Assembly (NCBI GenBank): GCA_951812925.1
Contig: OX638368.1
Coordinates: 22,941,187 to 23,005,186, forward strand
DNA: 64,000 bases
Reading direction: 5' to 3'
DNA from: Calliopum simillimum
Taxonomy: Eukaryota; Arthropoda; Insecta; Diptera; Lauxaniidae
The notes under the pieces were generated by a model that was given only the letters and a program-made list of their open reading frames with translations, searched no databases and was not told the DNA's origin. Both the position numbers and the translations under genes were made by a program. This document shows, piece by piece, positions 21,391 to 31,738 of the stretch; position 1 is the stretch's first letter; each line of letters begins with the position of its first letter.

Positions 21391-22161
21391 CCTACTAACA
21401 ATACCAAAGTAAAAAAATAAAAGACTTGTGTTTGTTTTAAATAATCTTGGAAAAAAATTAATTAATAAAAATAACAAAAAAAATAACTAAAAATAATCGC
21501 GGCGTGAAAATAATAAATTTAATAAAACAATTGCGCGAGAGGAAAAAAAAAACAATTCCAAGAAAACCAAACAAAGCATAGATATCGTGAGAAACAAAAG
21601 TGAAAGTAAAAGTGAAAGGCTCCGGGAAGAAATATTCGTGTGAAACTTCGGGGAAAGGGGAAAAAAAACCCTAGACATCGGCAGTGCAAGTGTTTTTTTT
21701 TTTAAAAAAAAAAAGGAAAACACAAGACAAAATCTATGACCCGAAAGAGTGCGCCGTAGTTTCATCAGTGAAAAAAAAAAAAAAATATATAAAAATCCAT
21801 AAAGAAAAAAAAATAATAATAAAACAAAAAAAAAAAAAACGAGAAACACAGTGCCGCGGAAATATCAGCCGCATTCGAGCAGATCAAAAAAAAAAAAAAA
21901 ACATAGAGAAAACCCCGGGAAAATTCTGGTTGTGTGAAAAATAAAAATATTTAAAATTTTCCCTTGGGAAAAAAAGGGAAAAACCCCACAAAGGAAAAAA
22001 TCATACCAAGAAAAGTGACTGGAAAATTTGAGTACAAACTCCTCGTAGCAGCCAGTACAGGGAAATTGATTTAAAATTTGTTAATTGAAATTTCTTTCCT
22101 TGTCTTCAACAGACCGTTCCAAATCAGTTTCTTTTAGTAACAGGAGAGATAAAGTGCTACC
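21391..22161 (+). other. A-rich leader before gag
   Basis: About 770 bp of very A-rich sequence with several poly-A runs. No open frame of note on the plus strand. It is part of the genomic RNA leader and may hold packaging signals, but nothing specific is visible. Confidence 0.5.
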
Positions 22162-23466
22162 ATGTTAAACGTATCGTGGATTCACGGACTAAGGAAGGAG
22201 GAATTAATCCTCTATTGCGAAGAATTTAACCTCGAAACTTCAGGCACTCTGGATGAGCTCCGTAAGCGCCTGAAAACATTCGTAGCTGAGGTAAAACATG
22301 CGCCAGAAGCAATCACGCGTCTCACCGAGTTACAAACGATTCACAAGCGCCCGAGTTCCCCACATCCAGTGTTGCTACAGACGAAAACCGCCACTGGCCT
22401 AGAGGGAGACACCGCAGACCACAAAGTTGCTGCAAATAACCCAGACGAAGGAAATTCAGAGAAATCAGAGGGCAACGAAGCTATCACTGAGCCACCACTG
22501 GAACAAGGCAAACTTTCAGATAAAGCCGCCACGAGCTCCACCAAACTGTACTCTACCGTCGAGGAGCAAGGAAAATCCGAGAGTGACAGTGTTACCATCA
22601 CTGTGCCACCACCGCCACGTCGAGGACTACAACTGGGAGCTACGACGAGTTACACAGCCTACGCGTATAACCCCTCCGTCATGGATCAGGTGCGGAAATG
22701 GGGTGTCAAATACGATGGGGTCAGCGAACCCCTGGCGTTCATCGAAAGAGTAGAGGAACTAGCGGCGGCGTATGGTCTTGACATCAACCATGTTCCTCGG
22801 ACGATGCCAGGGCTACTACAAGAGAAAGCGCTGGCCTGGTTCCGGAACAATACCCAAGCCTGGACCACGTGGGAAAGTTTCAGGCAGTGTTTCCTGAAAT
22901 ATTTCCTGCCTCCTCGGTATTTCGAGAATCTGGATGATAAAATCCGCACTCGGCTGCAGGAGCCCCAGGAAAAATTCAAAGACTTTGTCTTAACGCTACA
23001 AACCCTTATGCGGCACGCCGGCTACAGTGAAGAACAACAAATCGAGCGCATCTTCCGGAATTGCGCTGCAGAGTACCAGTGGTACATCAAAAGGAGAGAC
23101 TTCACCTCTTTAGCTGACCTAATCTCGTTAGCAGACGACCTCGAGTGTATTCGGCAACGGGAACGAGTACCACAGGTAGAGAGACAACCAGGGCGGTTGC
23201 AACCAGCGACGACGCATGGCGAGCTAAACCGCATGTTAACCCAAACCACTGGAAATCGGATTGGAGTACGAACCGCCTGCTACCGTTGCGGGCGCGATGG
23301 ACACTTTGCGAGGGAATGCCGGGAGTCTCAGCGACTATGGTGCTGGGTATGTGGTAAGCCAGGGATACGAACAATTGATTGCTGTCGTGCGTCGGGAAAC
23401 GCAAACGGAGGCTGCACCGAGCGAGGGGTCGCAGGCGCTCCAGAAGAGTCCCCTCGCCCATCATAG
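22162..23466 (+). CDS. gag: Gag (capsid/nucleocapsid) of LTR element
   Basis: The 434-residue structural polyprotein would assemble particles and package RNA. The N-terminus (about residues 14-40, ELILYCEEFNLETSGTLDEL) looks like a SAP-type helical pair. An acidic, Ser/Thr-rich linker follows. A Ty3/gypsy-type capsid region spans about 175-330 (WGVKYDGVSEPLAFIERVEE, LAWFRN, FLKYFLPP). The first zinc knuckle, CYRCGRDGHFAREC (373-386), is canonical CCHC. The second, CWVCGKPGIRTIDC (394-407), has Ile in place of the His ligand. The frame is intact. It overlaps the protease frame by 88 nt and contains the slippery site near its end. Confidence 0.9.
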   Translation: MLNVSWIHGLRKEELILYCEEFNLETSGTLDELRKRLKTFVAEVKHAPEAITRLTELQTIHKRPSSPHPVLLQTKTATGLEGDTADHKVAANNPDEGNSEKSEGNEAITEPPLEQGKLSDKAATSSTKLYSTVEEQGKSESDSVTITVPPPPRRGLQLGATTSYTAYAYNPSVMDQVRKWGVKYDGVSEPLAFIERVEELAAAYGLDINHVPRTMPGLLQEKALAWFRNNTQAWTTWESFRQCFLKYFLPPRYFENLDDKIRTRLQEPQEKFKDFVLTLQTLMRHAGYSEEQQIERIFRNCAAEYQWYIKRRDFTSLADLISLADDLECIRQRERVPQVERQPGRLQPATTHGELNRMLTQTTGNRIGVRTACYRCGRDGHFARECRESQRLWCWVCGKPGIRTIDCCRASGNANGGCTERGVAGAPEESPRPS

Positions 23467-25862
23467 TTCCACCACATATTACCTGCAGAAGAGTTTTCGT
23501 CAATATCAGCATTGGCGGAAAGGAGGTGTCGGCGACCATCGACACGGGGGCCACAGTAAGTTTCGTGTCCGAAGCATTTGCGGCCCAAATTGAAGATAAG
23601 GTTACACGAGTGTCCTACAACGGGGACGTAGCACTGGCAGACGGAACCATTCGACTTTTGCATTCAGCGATCCAGACAAAGGTGGTCTACAAAGATAGAA
23701 GTGGGACACTTCAGTTCATCGTGATGCCTGAGGCCACCGACGACGTAGTTCTAGGTCTCGACTTTTTAACCTACAGCGGCACCACGATCATCGTGGGAAA
23801 CGCTCAAATCACGTTAGGCCAGCCATTTTCATCTCAAAACCATCACTTACAGGCGGAATGCACCCCCGGGACACAAAATCACCATCAAAATCATCGTAGC
23901 GCGGAACCGAGGAAACTGCAGATTGAGACCCCACCGCGACCCCAACGCGTCGGGTCACAATGCCACCGCCGTAGCCCAGCTACAGCTTCAACTAGATCAA
24001 GGACACAGCAGGACGTACAACGGCCGCGGCACCACCCATATGAACGGAGCCCACAGCAAGAAGACAGGCCGCGACCAGCACAGGATCCACCGCCCGCGCA
24101 AGCCAGCGCAAGACTAACAAACGTAAAAATGAGCCGAGAACCACCAATGCCTGACGAGGAGACGCTCAGACGTCTCAATCAGAGAGCCAGGGAGGCCAAC
24201 GAGCGGCGGCCGCCTACTTGTCTGGGTTTTAATCAACACATGAGGTCAGCGACAGGAGAGAGGGTGTCAAGGATAAATCAACCTCGGAGAGCGGCCGATT
24301 CGCACACCGAACGCAGACAGCCCACAACAGAACGGGAGCGCATTTTTCAGGATCACGCGGAAACAACCGTCAAGGCCCCGTATCTGGCTGAGAGTCACCG
24401 TATAGCCAATCACCAGGACTCACCGACCACCTCGACCTACGCGAGCGGTCAGCGAACAACATCCAGACATCATAGCCAACCACCAACACCAGTGGCCTCC
24501 GCCTCCACAAGCCATCAGCGAACCACAGCCGCTTCGACCTCCAGACACAAGAGCCAAGTATCGACACCATCGGCATCGGCCTCTGCGAGCCGATCGCGAA
24601 CTACGACTACGTCCACATCACATCGCCGCAGCCAAGCCTCAACGCCAGCAACTTCGGCCGCGAACAGCCGTCAGCACCGAACATCAGCATCATCTACACC
24701 ACTTCGTTCTGTTTTTTCCGACACCACCAACCAACACAGATCATCGCCAGCCAGGCACCAGCCATCAACAACGTCATCCTCTCGATACCATCAACCACCA
24801 GCTCAGACAGGTCGCGTTGCAACACCACCAAGAAACCGGTCCAGACGCCATACCGCCGAGAGATCCTCGCGCCGCAGACACAGGAACACGGCACCACGTA
24901 ACTGCACACCGCCGACTACGCGGCCGCGAACGACTCCGCCACCGCCAAGGTCACGCCCGGCTGAACCACCGTCATCGCAAGCAACAACACCGCAAGCAAC
25001 AACACCGCAAGCAACAACACTGCAACAGCAGCTGCTTCCGGATACGGTCGAGCAATTCGGTCGGACAGAGCAGGCGTGTTCACCGCCTCGCGAAAAACTT
25101 CCGACCCCAGCCGTAAACACACAGTCTAAGCTAGTGTTTGAATCAACGGCACGACCTCGTAGTTTTGCACAATGTGGCAGGGCCAACGTTCAGGAGACGC
25201 GCCCACTGCCCTCGGATGTCCTCGATCCGGGTGCCGTGTCAACCGATGACGACGAAGAGTCCATAGGGTGGTTAGGAATTGCAGAGGATCCGACTTGGGA
25301 GTTAGAAGAAACCGAGAACCATTGGCAACTCGAACGACGGCCTCCGTCTCCGTATCGAGGCTCTCCAGCCTCGGTGGACTACGCATCAAGCGACAATGGC
25401 CAGAGATACCCTAGCCCTAAACGTGCCAAACCACTAATATGGGTTCGCGATAGAACTACTGAAGTCAGAAACACCGGGTTCCGACGATGGGAGAGGTCCA
25501 TACATATGATATACCAAGAGGGACCACAAGGAGCAATTACCGACCGGCCACATGGGCCCATCATGCCATCACCGACACCATCGACTAGTGCAAACATCAC
25601 TGAGGAGCCGACACCAACGTCGAACGAAGTTGATGCTCTAGACGGGCCCACCAATGATCCACTGGAGGGTCTAGACCTCCGCACAGTAGACGAGAGCATT
25701 CGGCAACAACTGCGGGCCGAGGTGCGCAGCGTACGACCGAACGGTAGGCGACTCAGATTCGTACGTACTTACAACAACAGACGTTTTCAATTTTCTGCCG
25801 GACGAGACGGCGACATAACCATCCGAGAACTTTTACCCCCCGCCAGTAAGGGGAAAATGTGA
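23379..25862 (+). CDS. Protease fused to long low-complexity ORF
   Basis: An open frame of 827 codons in the -1 frame relative to gag. After frameshifting at 23400 it would give a ~1233-residue Gag-Pro-X protein. Residues 38-150 form a retropepsin: VFVNISIGGKEV, active site DTGA (55-58), then VVLGLDFL (123-130). Residues 151-827 are rich in Arg, Ser, Thr, Pro and Gln, with a short ATTPQ repeat (from 24978) and an acidic patch (TDDDEESIGW). No RT, RNase H, integrase or membrane segment is visible. The C-terminal 60 residues (DLRTVDESIRQQL..., RFQFSAGRDGDITI) look more ordered. The stop codon TGA lies at 25860-25862, inside the 3' LTR. Function of the long tail is unknown. Confidence 0.85.
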   Translation: MLSCVGKRKRRLHRARGRRRSRRVPSPIIVPPHITCRRVFVNISIGGKEVSATIDTGATVSFVSEAFAAQIEDKVTRVSYNGDVALADGTIRLLHSAIQTKVVYKDRSGTLQFIVMPEATDDVVLGLDFLTYSGTTIIVGNAQITLGQPFSSQNHHLQAECTPGTQNHHQNHRSAEPRKLQIETPPRPQRVGSQCHRRSPATASTRSRTQQDVQRPRHHPYERSPQQEDRPRPAQDPPPAQASARLTNVKMSREPPMPDEETLRRLNQRAREANERRPPTCLGFNQHMRSATGERVSRINQPRRAADSHTERRQPTTERERIFQDHAETTVKAPYLAESHRIANHQDSPTTSTYASGQRTTSRHHSQPPTPVASASTSHQRTTAASTSRHKSQVSTPSASASASRSRTTTTSTSHRRSQASTPATSAANSRQHRTSASSTPLRSVFSDTTNQHRSSPARHQPSTTSSSRYHQPPAQTGRVATPPRNRSRRHTAERSSRRRHRNTAPRNCTPPTTRPRTTPPPPRSRPAEPPSSQATTPQATTPQATTLQQQLLPDTVEQFGRTEQACSPPREKLPTPAVNTQSKLVFESTARPRSFAQCGRANVQETRPLPSDVLDPGAVSTDDDEESIGWLGIAEDPTWELEETENHWQLERRPPSPYRGSPASVDYASSDNGQRYPSPKRAKPLIWVRDRTTEVRNTGFRRWERSIHMIYQEGPQGAITDRPHGPIMPSPTPSTSANITEEPTPTSNEVDALDGPTNDPLEGLDLRTVDESIRQQLRAEVRSVRPNGRRLRFVRTYNNRRFQFSAGRDGDITIRELLPPASKGKM
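23394..23457 (+). promoter_or_regulatory. -1 frameshift signal: GGGAAAC plus pseudoknot
   Basis: GGGAAAC (23394-23400) is read G_GGA_AAC in the gag frame, exactly the phase needed for -1 slippage. Slipping yields ...GKRKRR, entering the protease frame. Six nt later, GGAG and CTGC (23407-23410, 23412-23415) can pair with CTCC and GCAG (23438-23441, 23431-23434). The enclosed GCGAGGGG (23421-23428) can pair with CCCCTCGC (23450-23457), which makes an H-type pseudoknot. The heptamer and phase are seen; the structure is predicted by eye. Confidence 0.75.
25848..25857 (+). other. Polypurine tract
   Basis: AAGGGGAAAA lies directly before the 3' LTR, the expected plus-strand primer. It is also codons near the end of the long open frame. 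Confidence 0.8.
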
Positions 25863-27885
25863 GGGCAAAAGTCGGCAGAGCCTTGTTTTTGCCCACATCA
25901 ACAGCAACAAGAATCAACGCTACAATGAATTAGTTAGAAGTAGAATTATTATTTAAGTTGACGTTACACACGAGAACTGAATCTCGATTTTTTTTTATGT
26001 TATTTAATTAATTTCTTTAAAATAAGTAAAAAAGTACAAATTCATGAATTCATTTATCGTCGTACGATTTTTCAATTATTGTCGCACGATTATTTTATAG
26101 TACTAAACATAAGTTAGGTTATTAAACACAGCTCAGCATAGTACATTAAGATATCACAAGCGAACAGAACTATTGCATGTCAGAAACAGCTGTGTGCCAT
26201 AAACAGCTGATCGCATTTTGCTACTCATGATCATAGAAAATAACTTCAAGTGAACAGTGTCAGTTCAGTTGAAGTTAGTTCTTCGCGGGCCAGCAAGCCG
26301 AGCAGTCGCACAGAAAATCAGCGGATCAACAGGTGGTTGTGAAATAAAATAATTAATTTATTTTTCTTTTTTCCCTTCTTAGGACTGAGACCTAGCGAGC
26401 TCAATACCGACCACGGGTAAACACTTGTGCTCACCGAGTGTTCTCCTGGTAGGAATTGCCTCTCGTAAAAATCTGTGTGAGAGTGTCTGTAGGTAACACC
26501 CTTTCTCTCTCAACCAGATTACGACAGAAGCAAGAGACAAACGCGAGTATAGAGTAGGCGTGGTATCACTCGGGTAGAGGTGAAGTCTGCGTTCACCAGT
26601 CTCACCTACAGCTGAGCGTGCCGCCGCTAAGTTTGACACTCATTTCTGGTGACCCAGTGTGAGTGTAAGGCGAAGCGCAATATACAAACCCTAGGAAGAG
26701 AGAACAATAGCCACAGAGAACGTAACCTAGGTACAGATATTCGCCAGAGAGTGTTAGATTTGCCTCACAAACGCCCTACTCGGGAGAAAGTGACGCCTGT
26801 GATCGCCAGAACTCACTTGATATCGAGCGTGTTGGTGGCTGTACTCCACTCTCATCTTCGGTATCCCAGTAGTTGAGAGCGAAGTGCAGCTCGAAAGCAA
26901 AACTCGCAGGAGATAGGAATGAATAGGTCTCAGAGAACATTAGCCGAGCATACGTAACTGACAAGAGCATCGATAGCTTTGTACTGCAGGGAGGGGTGAC
27001 GTCTGTGTTCACCAGACTCACGTATAGTTACCAGTGACGCGTCTTACTGAACTCTCGCAGTCATGAGAGAATGAGAATAGGCAGAAGTTATTAGCTAAGC
27101 ATAAGAGAAAATATTTGAGTGTGCAGGCGGCAACTGTGCTCACCAGTTTTGCCTACAGCAGAGAGCAAAAGATACTGCGTAGTATTTTATTCCCGTAAAG
27201 AGAACGCAAGGCAGACTCACAAGATAAGGGGGGGAAAAGCGAACGTCACAAGCACTCAGGGAGAAAGTTTTAGCCGGTCTCGCCTAGCACTGAGCGAGTG
27301 TAGGTGTCAGCTGTGTTCACCAGCTTCACCTACAATCACACACGCTGGCCGTGACGCACAGGCCCCATCGTCGACGTCCCCTTGTGAGTCGAAAGAGAAC
27401 GAAGTGATCGTTAATTGAGCAGTAGAACACGAGATACCCCTGCAGGCAAAGAAAACACAAAAGGCACGTATGCAGACAAGACAAAGCGACAAGAAGGGAA
27501 AATAGGTAAAGAGACTGCGACGGCCCGCGAAACGACGTCATCACACGGGTCGAAGAAAACATACCTCGCAACGCGCGAGTCAGTCAGTGTCCGCCATTTT
27601 GTGAAAATAAACCGAGAAAACTAAGAAAAAGACTAAGAACATCAGAGATAGACTTAAGAATACAAAGTGAAACATAAGAATAAAATAAGAACAAAATAAA
27701 AATCAAATGAACGAAGTGAAGTGAATAAATAAATTTAAGTTAAACTAATTAAGAACAAAACAGAGTTGTCTTTCTTTTAAAATTATGGAGGTATTGGAGG
27801 TAGGTGACTGCGAATAAATAAATTTTTGTGGTACGAACCCCGGACACGGCGAGTTAAAACCTCGGCTTCAAAAAGGTTCGTCACA
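25858..27885 (+). repeat. 3' LTR
   Basis: 2028 bp, nearly identical to the 5' LTR. I see changes at the TGTCCACATC/TGCCCACATC site, CCTTAGG/CCCTAGG, GAAAAGG/GAATAGG and CTCGCGTAG/CTCGCCTAG, plus a shorter G run. All six hairpins are preserved. AAAG follows at 27886. Confidence 0.95.
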
Positions 27886-28880
27886 AAAGTAAAGTTTAAT
27901 CCCACTAGAATATATTCGATCCATTAAAACATTTGGAAAATAAATCCGAAACATCTGCTAAAAAATACCATTTTCACTGGAATGCTCCCAATACATTTTG
28001 GTTTTCTGTGGAAAAATTTAAAATTCAAATGTGACCCATGATTTTTAAAATTTTTTTAAATTTCAAAATTTGCGTAAGCTTTCAAAATATTTGTTCCGTA
28101 TTTGTTCCTCTTAAGGAACCCGAAATAAGATAGATGTTCTTGCTATTGTTGACATTATATAGAAATTTGTACGCCCGATATTGCGCGATTTTTTTAAATG
28201 AATTTTTTTGTCAGGTAAGTAACTTATTCTTCCGTAATTCCGATTTATTCGAAGTTTGTTTGCAAACGATAGACAAAAAAGAAAAATAAACTGTTTTTCA
28301 ATTTCTTATTAGAAAATACTGAAGATACTACTAGTCCAAGGTAATTGTGGATATTTGAGGTTAAAACTAGTACTTTTGTTACTTTTGAGGTTATTTGTAG
28401 ACTGTAAAAAACTTTTTTTATTGTTTTTACACAATTCATTACTTAGTACCACTCTTTTTCTTCAACGCGAGCTCTTAAAAAGTGTCATACGATACTTTCA
28501 TTAAAAGCTATAGCTTGTTTAAGATGACATCATGAAATCCAAAGCCGTGTCGTTTTACCAGTTATTTGGGATTAACGAACAACGAATAACAACTTTGCGT
28601 GTGAAAACCCCCATTGCTTTACAAATAAAGATTATATTTTTGAAAAAATTTTGGCGTAAAAAAATTATACAATTTTTTTTACTGTATAAGTAGTCAGTGG
28701 TAAAGCCTTCTTTTGCGATTTTCAATTGAGAGGCCAGAAAAACAATTTTTTACTCAAAAGCAAGCCATCTTACGAAAAATGTGTATAAGGCATTTAATGC
28801 TTGAAATCGTCTTAAATTACGAGTGAATTTTTTGAGAATTTTTGTAACTTTTTTTTACTAAAAAATTCACGCGTAACCCT
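27886..28880. other. Intergenic DNA with a foldback-family B fragment
   Basis: Mostly featureless A+T-rich sequence. From about 28600 to 28880 it carries phrases such as CTCAAAAGCAAGCCATCTTACG and GTGTATAAGGCATTTAATGC (given in parts), which also occur in the foldbacks at 29824-30894 and 52965-53639. It is a solitary half of that family. Confidence 0.5.
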
Positions 28881-29109
28881 GTAGGGCCGGCGGAGACAAT
28901 TGTCTCAATAGTCCCATCTTTGGTCTATTTAAGTAGACCAAAACGGACTATACCTAAAACTAGAATAAATTCACTTAAACTATCAATTGTACCAAAAATG
29001 GTCCAAATGTAATGCAAAATCCGTTATTAGTACCAAGAGTGGTCTACTTGTGTATCGATTATGTCAGCGAAATTATAACGTTACTGACTACATACTGTTT
29101 GGCAGTACG

Positions 29110-29205
29110 TCTACTATAAAGGAGAGCAAACAATAGTGAATCGGTCTAGAGACTAGCGCTGCGTGGAGAGGCCCGAGTTCAAATCCTCCACTCGGTGATT
29201 TTCAT
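29110..29205 (+). other. tRNA-like module (possible SINE head)
   Basis: TAGTGAATCGG fits an RNA polymerase III A box (TRGYNNANNGG), and about 45 nt later GTTCAAATCC fits a B box. The acceptor and T stems do not pair well, so a working tRNA gene is unlikely. A tRNA-derived SINE head is the better guess. Confidence 0.4.
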
Positions 29206-29321
29206 TTCCAATTTTTAAATTTCAATTAATTTGTACACAATTTGACTGAAGAGTCTTTTGTGCGGAAAAAATAATGTGTCCAATATAATCGAGGTATAAA
29301 ATAATAAAAAAAAATAATCAT

Positions 29322-29400
29322 TCACCGAGATTTGCACCTGGAGCACAATGCTCAGAAACATATAACCCCTTAGCACATTTGTCTACGAAACCTTCTGACG
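29322..29400 (-). other. Second tRNA-like module, opposite strand
   Basis: On the minus strand GAGCATTGTGCTCCAGG is followed by GTGCAAATCTCGGTGA, a B-box-like and T-arm-like arrangement. It faces the first module about 120 bp away. It is degenerate, and its origin from a tRNA is inferred. Confidence 0.35.
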
Positions 29401-29823
29401 TTTTTGTGTAAAATTTCTATATTAAATTAAATTCTTTGAAATTTACAAATAAAATAAAAAAAATTTGCATTTTACTGGTCCAAATGTAATGCATTAGGAG
29501 ACAATTGATCTTTTTCTGGTCCGAATGTAATGCATAAAGGGACAATTGATTACGATCAATGACAAACAATGTAAAACGTAAATAGAACTTTATATGTGAC
29601 CAGAATTTGGAATAGTCGGTTTCTGCAATGGAGTAGTTTGCAAACTAGTTTTGGAATAGTCTGTCGTCCTGCAAGGAAGCTTTGGATGATTTTAAGCATT
29701 TTATGCCTTATACACTTTTTTTGCAAGATGTCAATGGAGCGCTTTATATTCTCCTAAGGGCCCATTTTGGCAAAAAAACAAAAACATATTTTTTGCTAAT
29801 AATTTTTTTCTTCTTCACGAAAT

Positions 29824-30894
29824 GTACACTAGACCGTGTCGATTTTGTATGAAGCAAAATAAAATCATACCCATACCGACTCAAAAGTTGGAAGGACTTT
29901 TAAAAACGATATCTGCATTATTTTTTTTTTTTTTTCATTCCGAGAAAAACCAATGATTCTACTGAAGGCCCATTTTGGCTAAAAAAAACCGTGTTTTTTG
30001 GTCAAAACTTTTTTTTTCATTATAAAATGGATACCCAAGGGTGCTTTAGAAATAAAGAATATGTTCTTACAAAAATGTTGGGGCTTAAAAATTATAAATT
30101 TTTTTTGGGGATATAGATAATATTCTCATCCCAAAATCGATTTTTTTCCGTTTTTCATTGACGCGGTCAAAAAACCGATTTTTGACTCAAAAGCAAGGCA
30201 TCTAACGAAAAAAGTTCATACCGCAAAAAAAGCTTAGAGTTGTCCAAAGGATACGTGTGAATTTTTTCAGAGTTTTTGGAATTTTTTTTTTTATTCTTTC
30301 AAAGAATTTATCAAATTGAGTTTTCAGCTGTTAAGCTCACGTTCGTCAGCATAATGCTAGGTTTACTTAAAACAAAGGCAGTTTTATGAGTTTTTTTTTA
30401 TTTTTTGACCAATTTTTGAAAAATTATAAAATATTTCAAAAAATTCTGAAAAAAATCACACGTGGTGTATTTTTTGGACAATTCTAAGCATTTTTGCCGT
30501 ATTCACTTTTTTCGATAGATGCCTTGCTTCTGAGTAAAAAATCGTTTTTCCAAGGTCATCATTGAAAAATGTATAAAAATGGATTTATGGAACCGAATAT
30601 TATATATACCCAAAAAAAAAATAAAAAATTTTAAGCGTCAAAATTTTTATTAGAACATAATCTTTATTTCAAAAGTACTCTTGGGTATCCATATTCTAAT
30701 GAAAAAAACAGTAATGAGCAAAAATCATCTTTTAGCCAAAATAAGCCTTCAGTAGAGTCAAAAGTGCTCCATTGGTTTTTGTCAGAATGAAAAAAAAAAA
30801 AAACGAAATTATGCAGATTTCGTTTTTAAGAGTCCCTCTAACTTTTGATTCGGTTTCGGGATGAATCTAAATTTTGACCCGGTCTAATGTATAC
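29824..30894. mobile_element. Foldback element, family B copy
   Basis: Left GTACACTAGACCG pairs with the inverse of right CGGTCTAATGTATAC. Arms match imperfectly throughout, meeting near 30359, e.g. AAAAGCAAGGCATCTAACG on the left against its inverse on the right. Part of the left end is duplicated (GGCCCATTTTGGC at about 29760 and 29966). It is non-coding. Confidence 0.75.
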
Positions 30895-31738
30895 CCAAAT
30901 TTGCTTGAGAAATACACACGGGTTTTAGGGAAATATTGAAGGGAATTGAAGGCACTTGAGTAGTTGTGCACGGATAAAGCATTTTGTAGGGACCCTTTGT
31001 TTCAAGACGAGATTAATTACACAATTAAGAGTTTCATTATAGATTTCTTAATTTATCCACAAGTTAATATTCTCAAAAAGGCATATTTAGTACAGTGTGT
31101 TAACAAAGTGAAAGCATTCTTAATTCAATCAATGCCAATATTTTACTAAAATACAACAATTAACTAAATATATAGTAAGAGTTTTACTAGAAAAGGAAAA
31201 AGAACTAAGCGTAAGTTGCAATCATAACCCAAAACCATATCCATCAATTAACATGCTCAGCATTTAGCTCTCACACTAAAATCAATTTATTCAAGAATTA
31301 ACGAATTCAAATCGTGCTAAAAGCAAAACTAAACTGTAAAATCAATTTTAAGATACTTTCGTGTGCGGTAACAAACAATTCGTAACTTAACGAATTCGTC
31401 ATCAATTTTTAAAAACCGGATAAAAAAACCAAAAACAAAACTTTGCAAAAAACTGAGCACAGCAGAGACATTGGTAATGGTCAACTCAACGGTATCACAT
31501 CAGCTATGGAGGCAACTACATTCTACTTACACGGCTTATGCTCGCTATACCTCAATCGCTTTTAGCTCTTGGACTTGGACGCAGTTAAAGCTAAAATCAA
31601 TCGAACAAAGGTAGCGTTCAAGCAAAGAACGGATTTGCAAAAAAAGCTTAAAAAATATTTACATAAAAATTGTATTGTGATTTGTGTTTCATTTAAAATA
31701 AAAAAAACGGTATCCTTATAAGTTGAAACTTGGCTAAA

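Larger units (their letters stand above)
19343..27885 (+). mobile_element. Complete LTR retrotransposon lacking pol
   Basis: Two LTRs of 2029 and 2028 bp (TG...CA) enclose 4486 bp. A 4-bp duplication, AAAG, flanks the element. A tRNA-Lys-type primer site and a purine tract sit in the expected places. Gag and protease open frames are intact, but there is no reverse transcriptase, RNase H or integrase anywhere in the element. I count four substitutions and a 1-bp run-length change between the LTRs, so insertion was recent and must have used pol proteins in trans. Long LTRs, a tRNA-Lys primer and Ty3/gypsy-type Gag suggest the Osvaldo/Ulysses lineage (inference). Confidence 0.92.

Noticed and set aside
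21487..21944. Phe/Leu- and Lys-rich open frames in the retrotransposon leader
   Set aside because: Produced by poly-A runs on either strand; no real protein features.
24803..25186. Antisense open frames over the low-complexity ORF
   Set aside because: Shadows caused by high G+C at codon third positions; no start context or conserved motif.
25848..27885. An env gene in the LTR element
   Set aside because: No signal peptide, transmembrane segment or room between the long ORF and the 3' LTR.
29110..29205. A functional tRNA gene
   Set aside because: Box-like words exist but acceptor and T stems do not pair, so only a tRNA-like relic is claimed.
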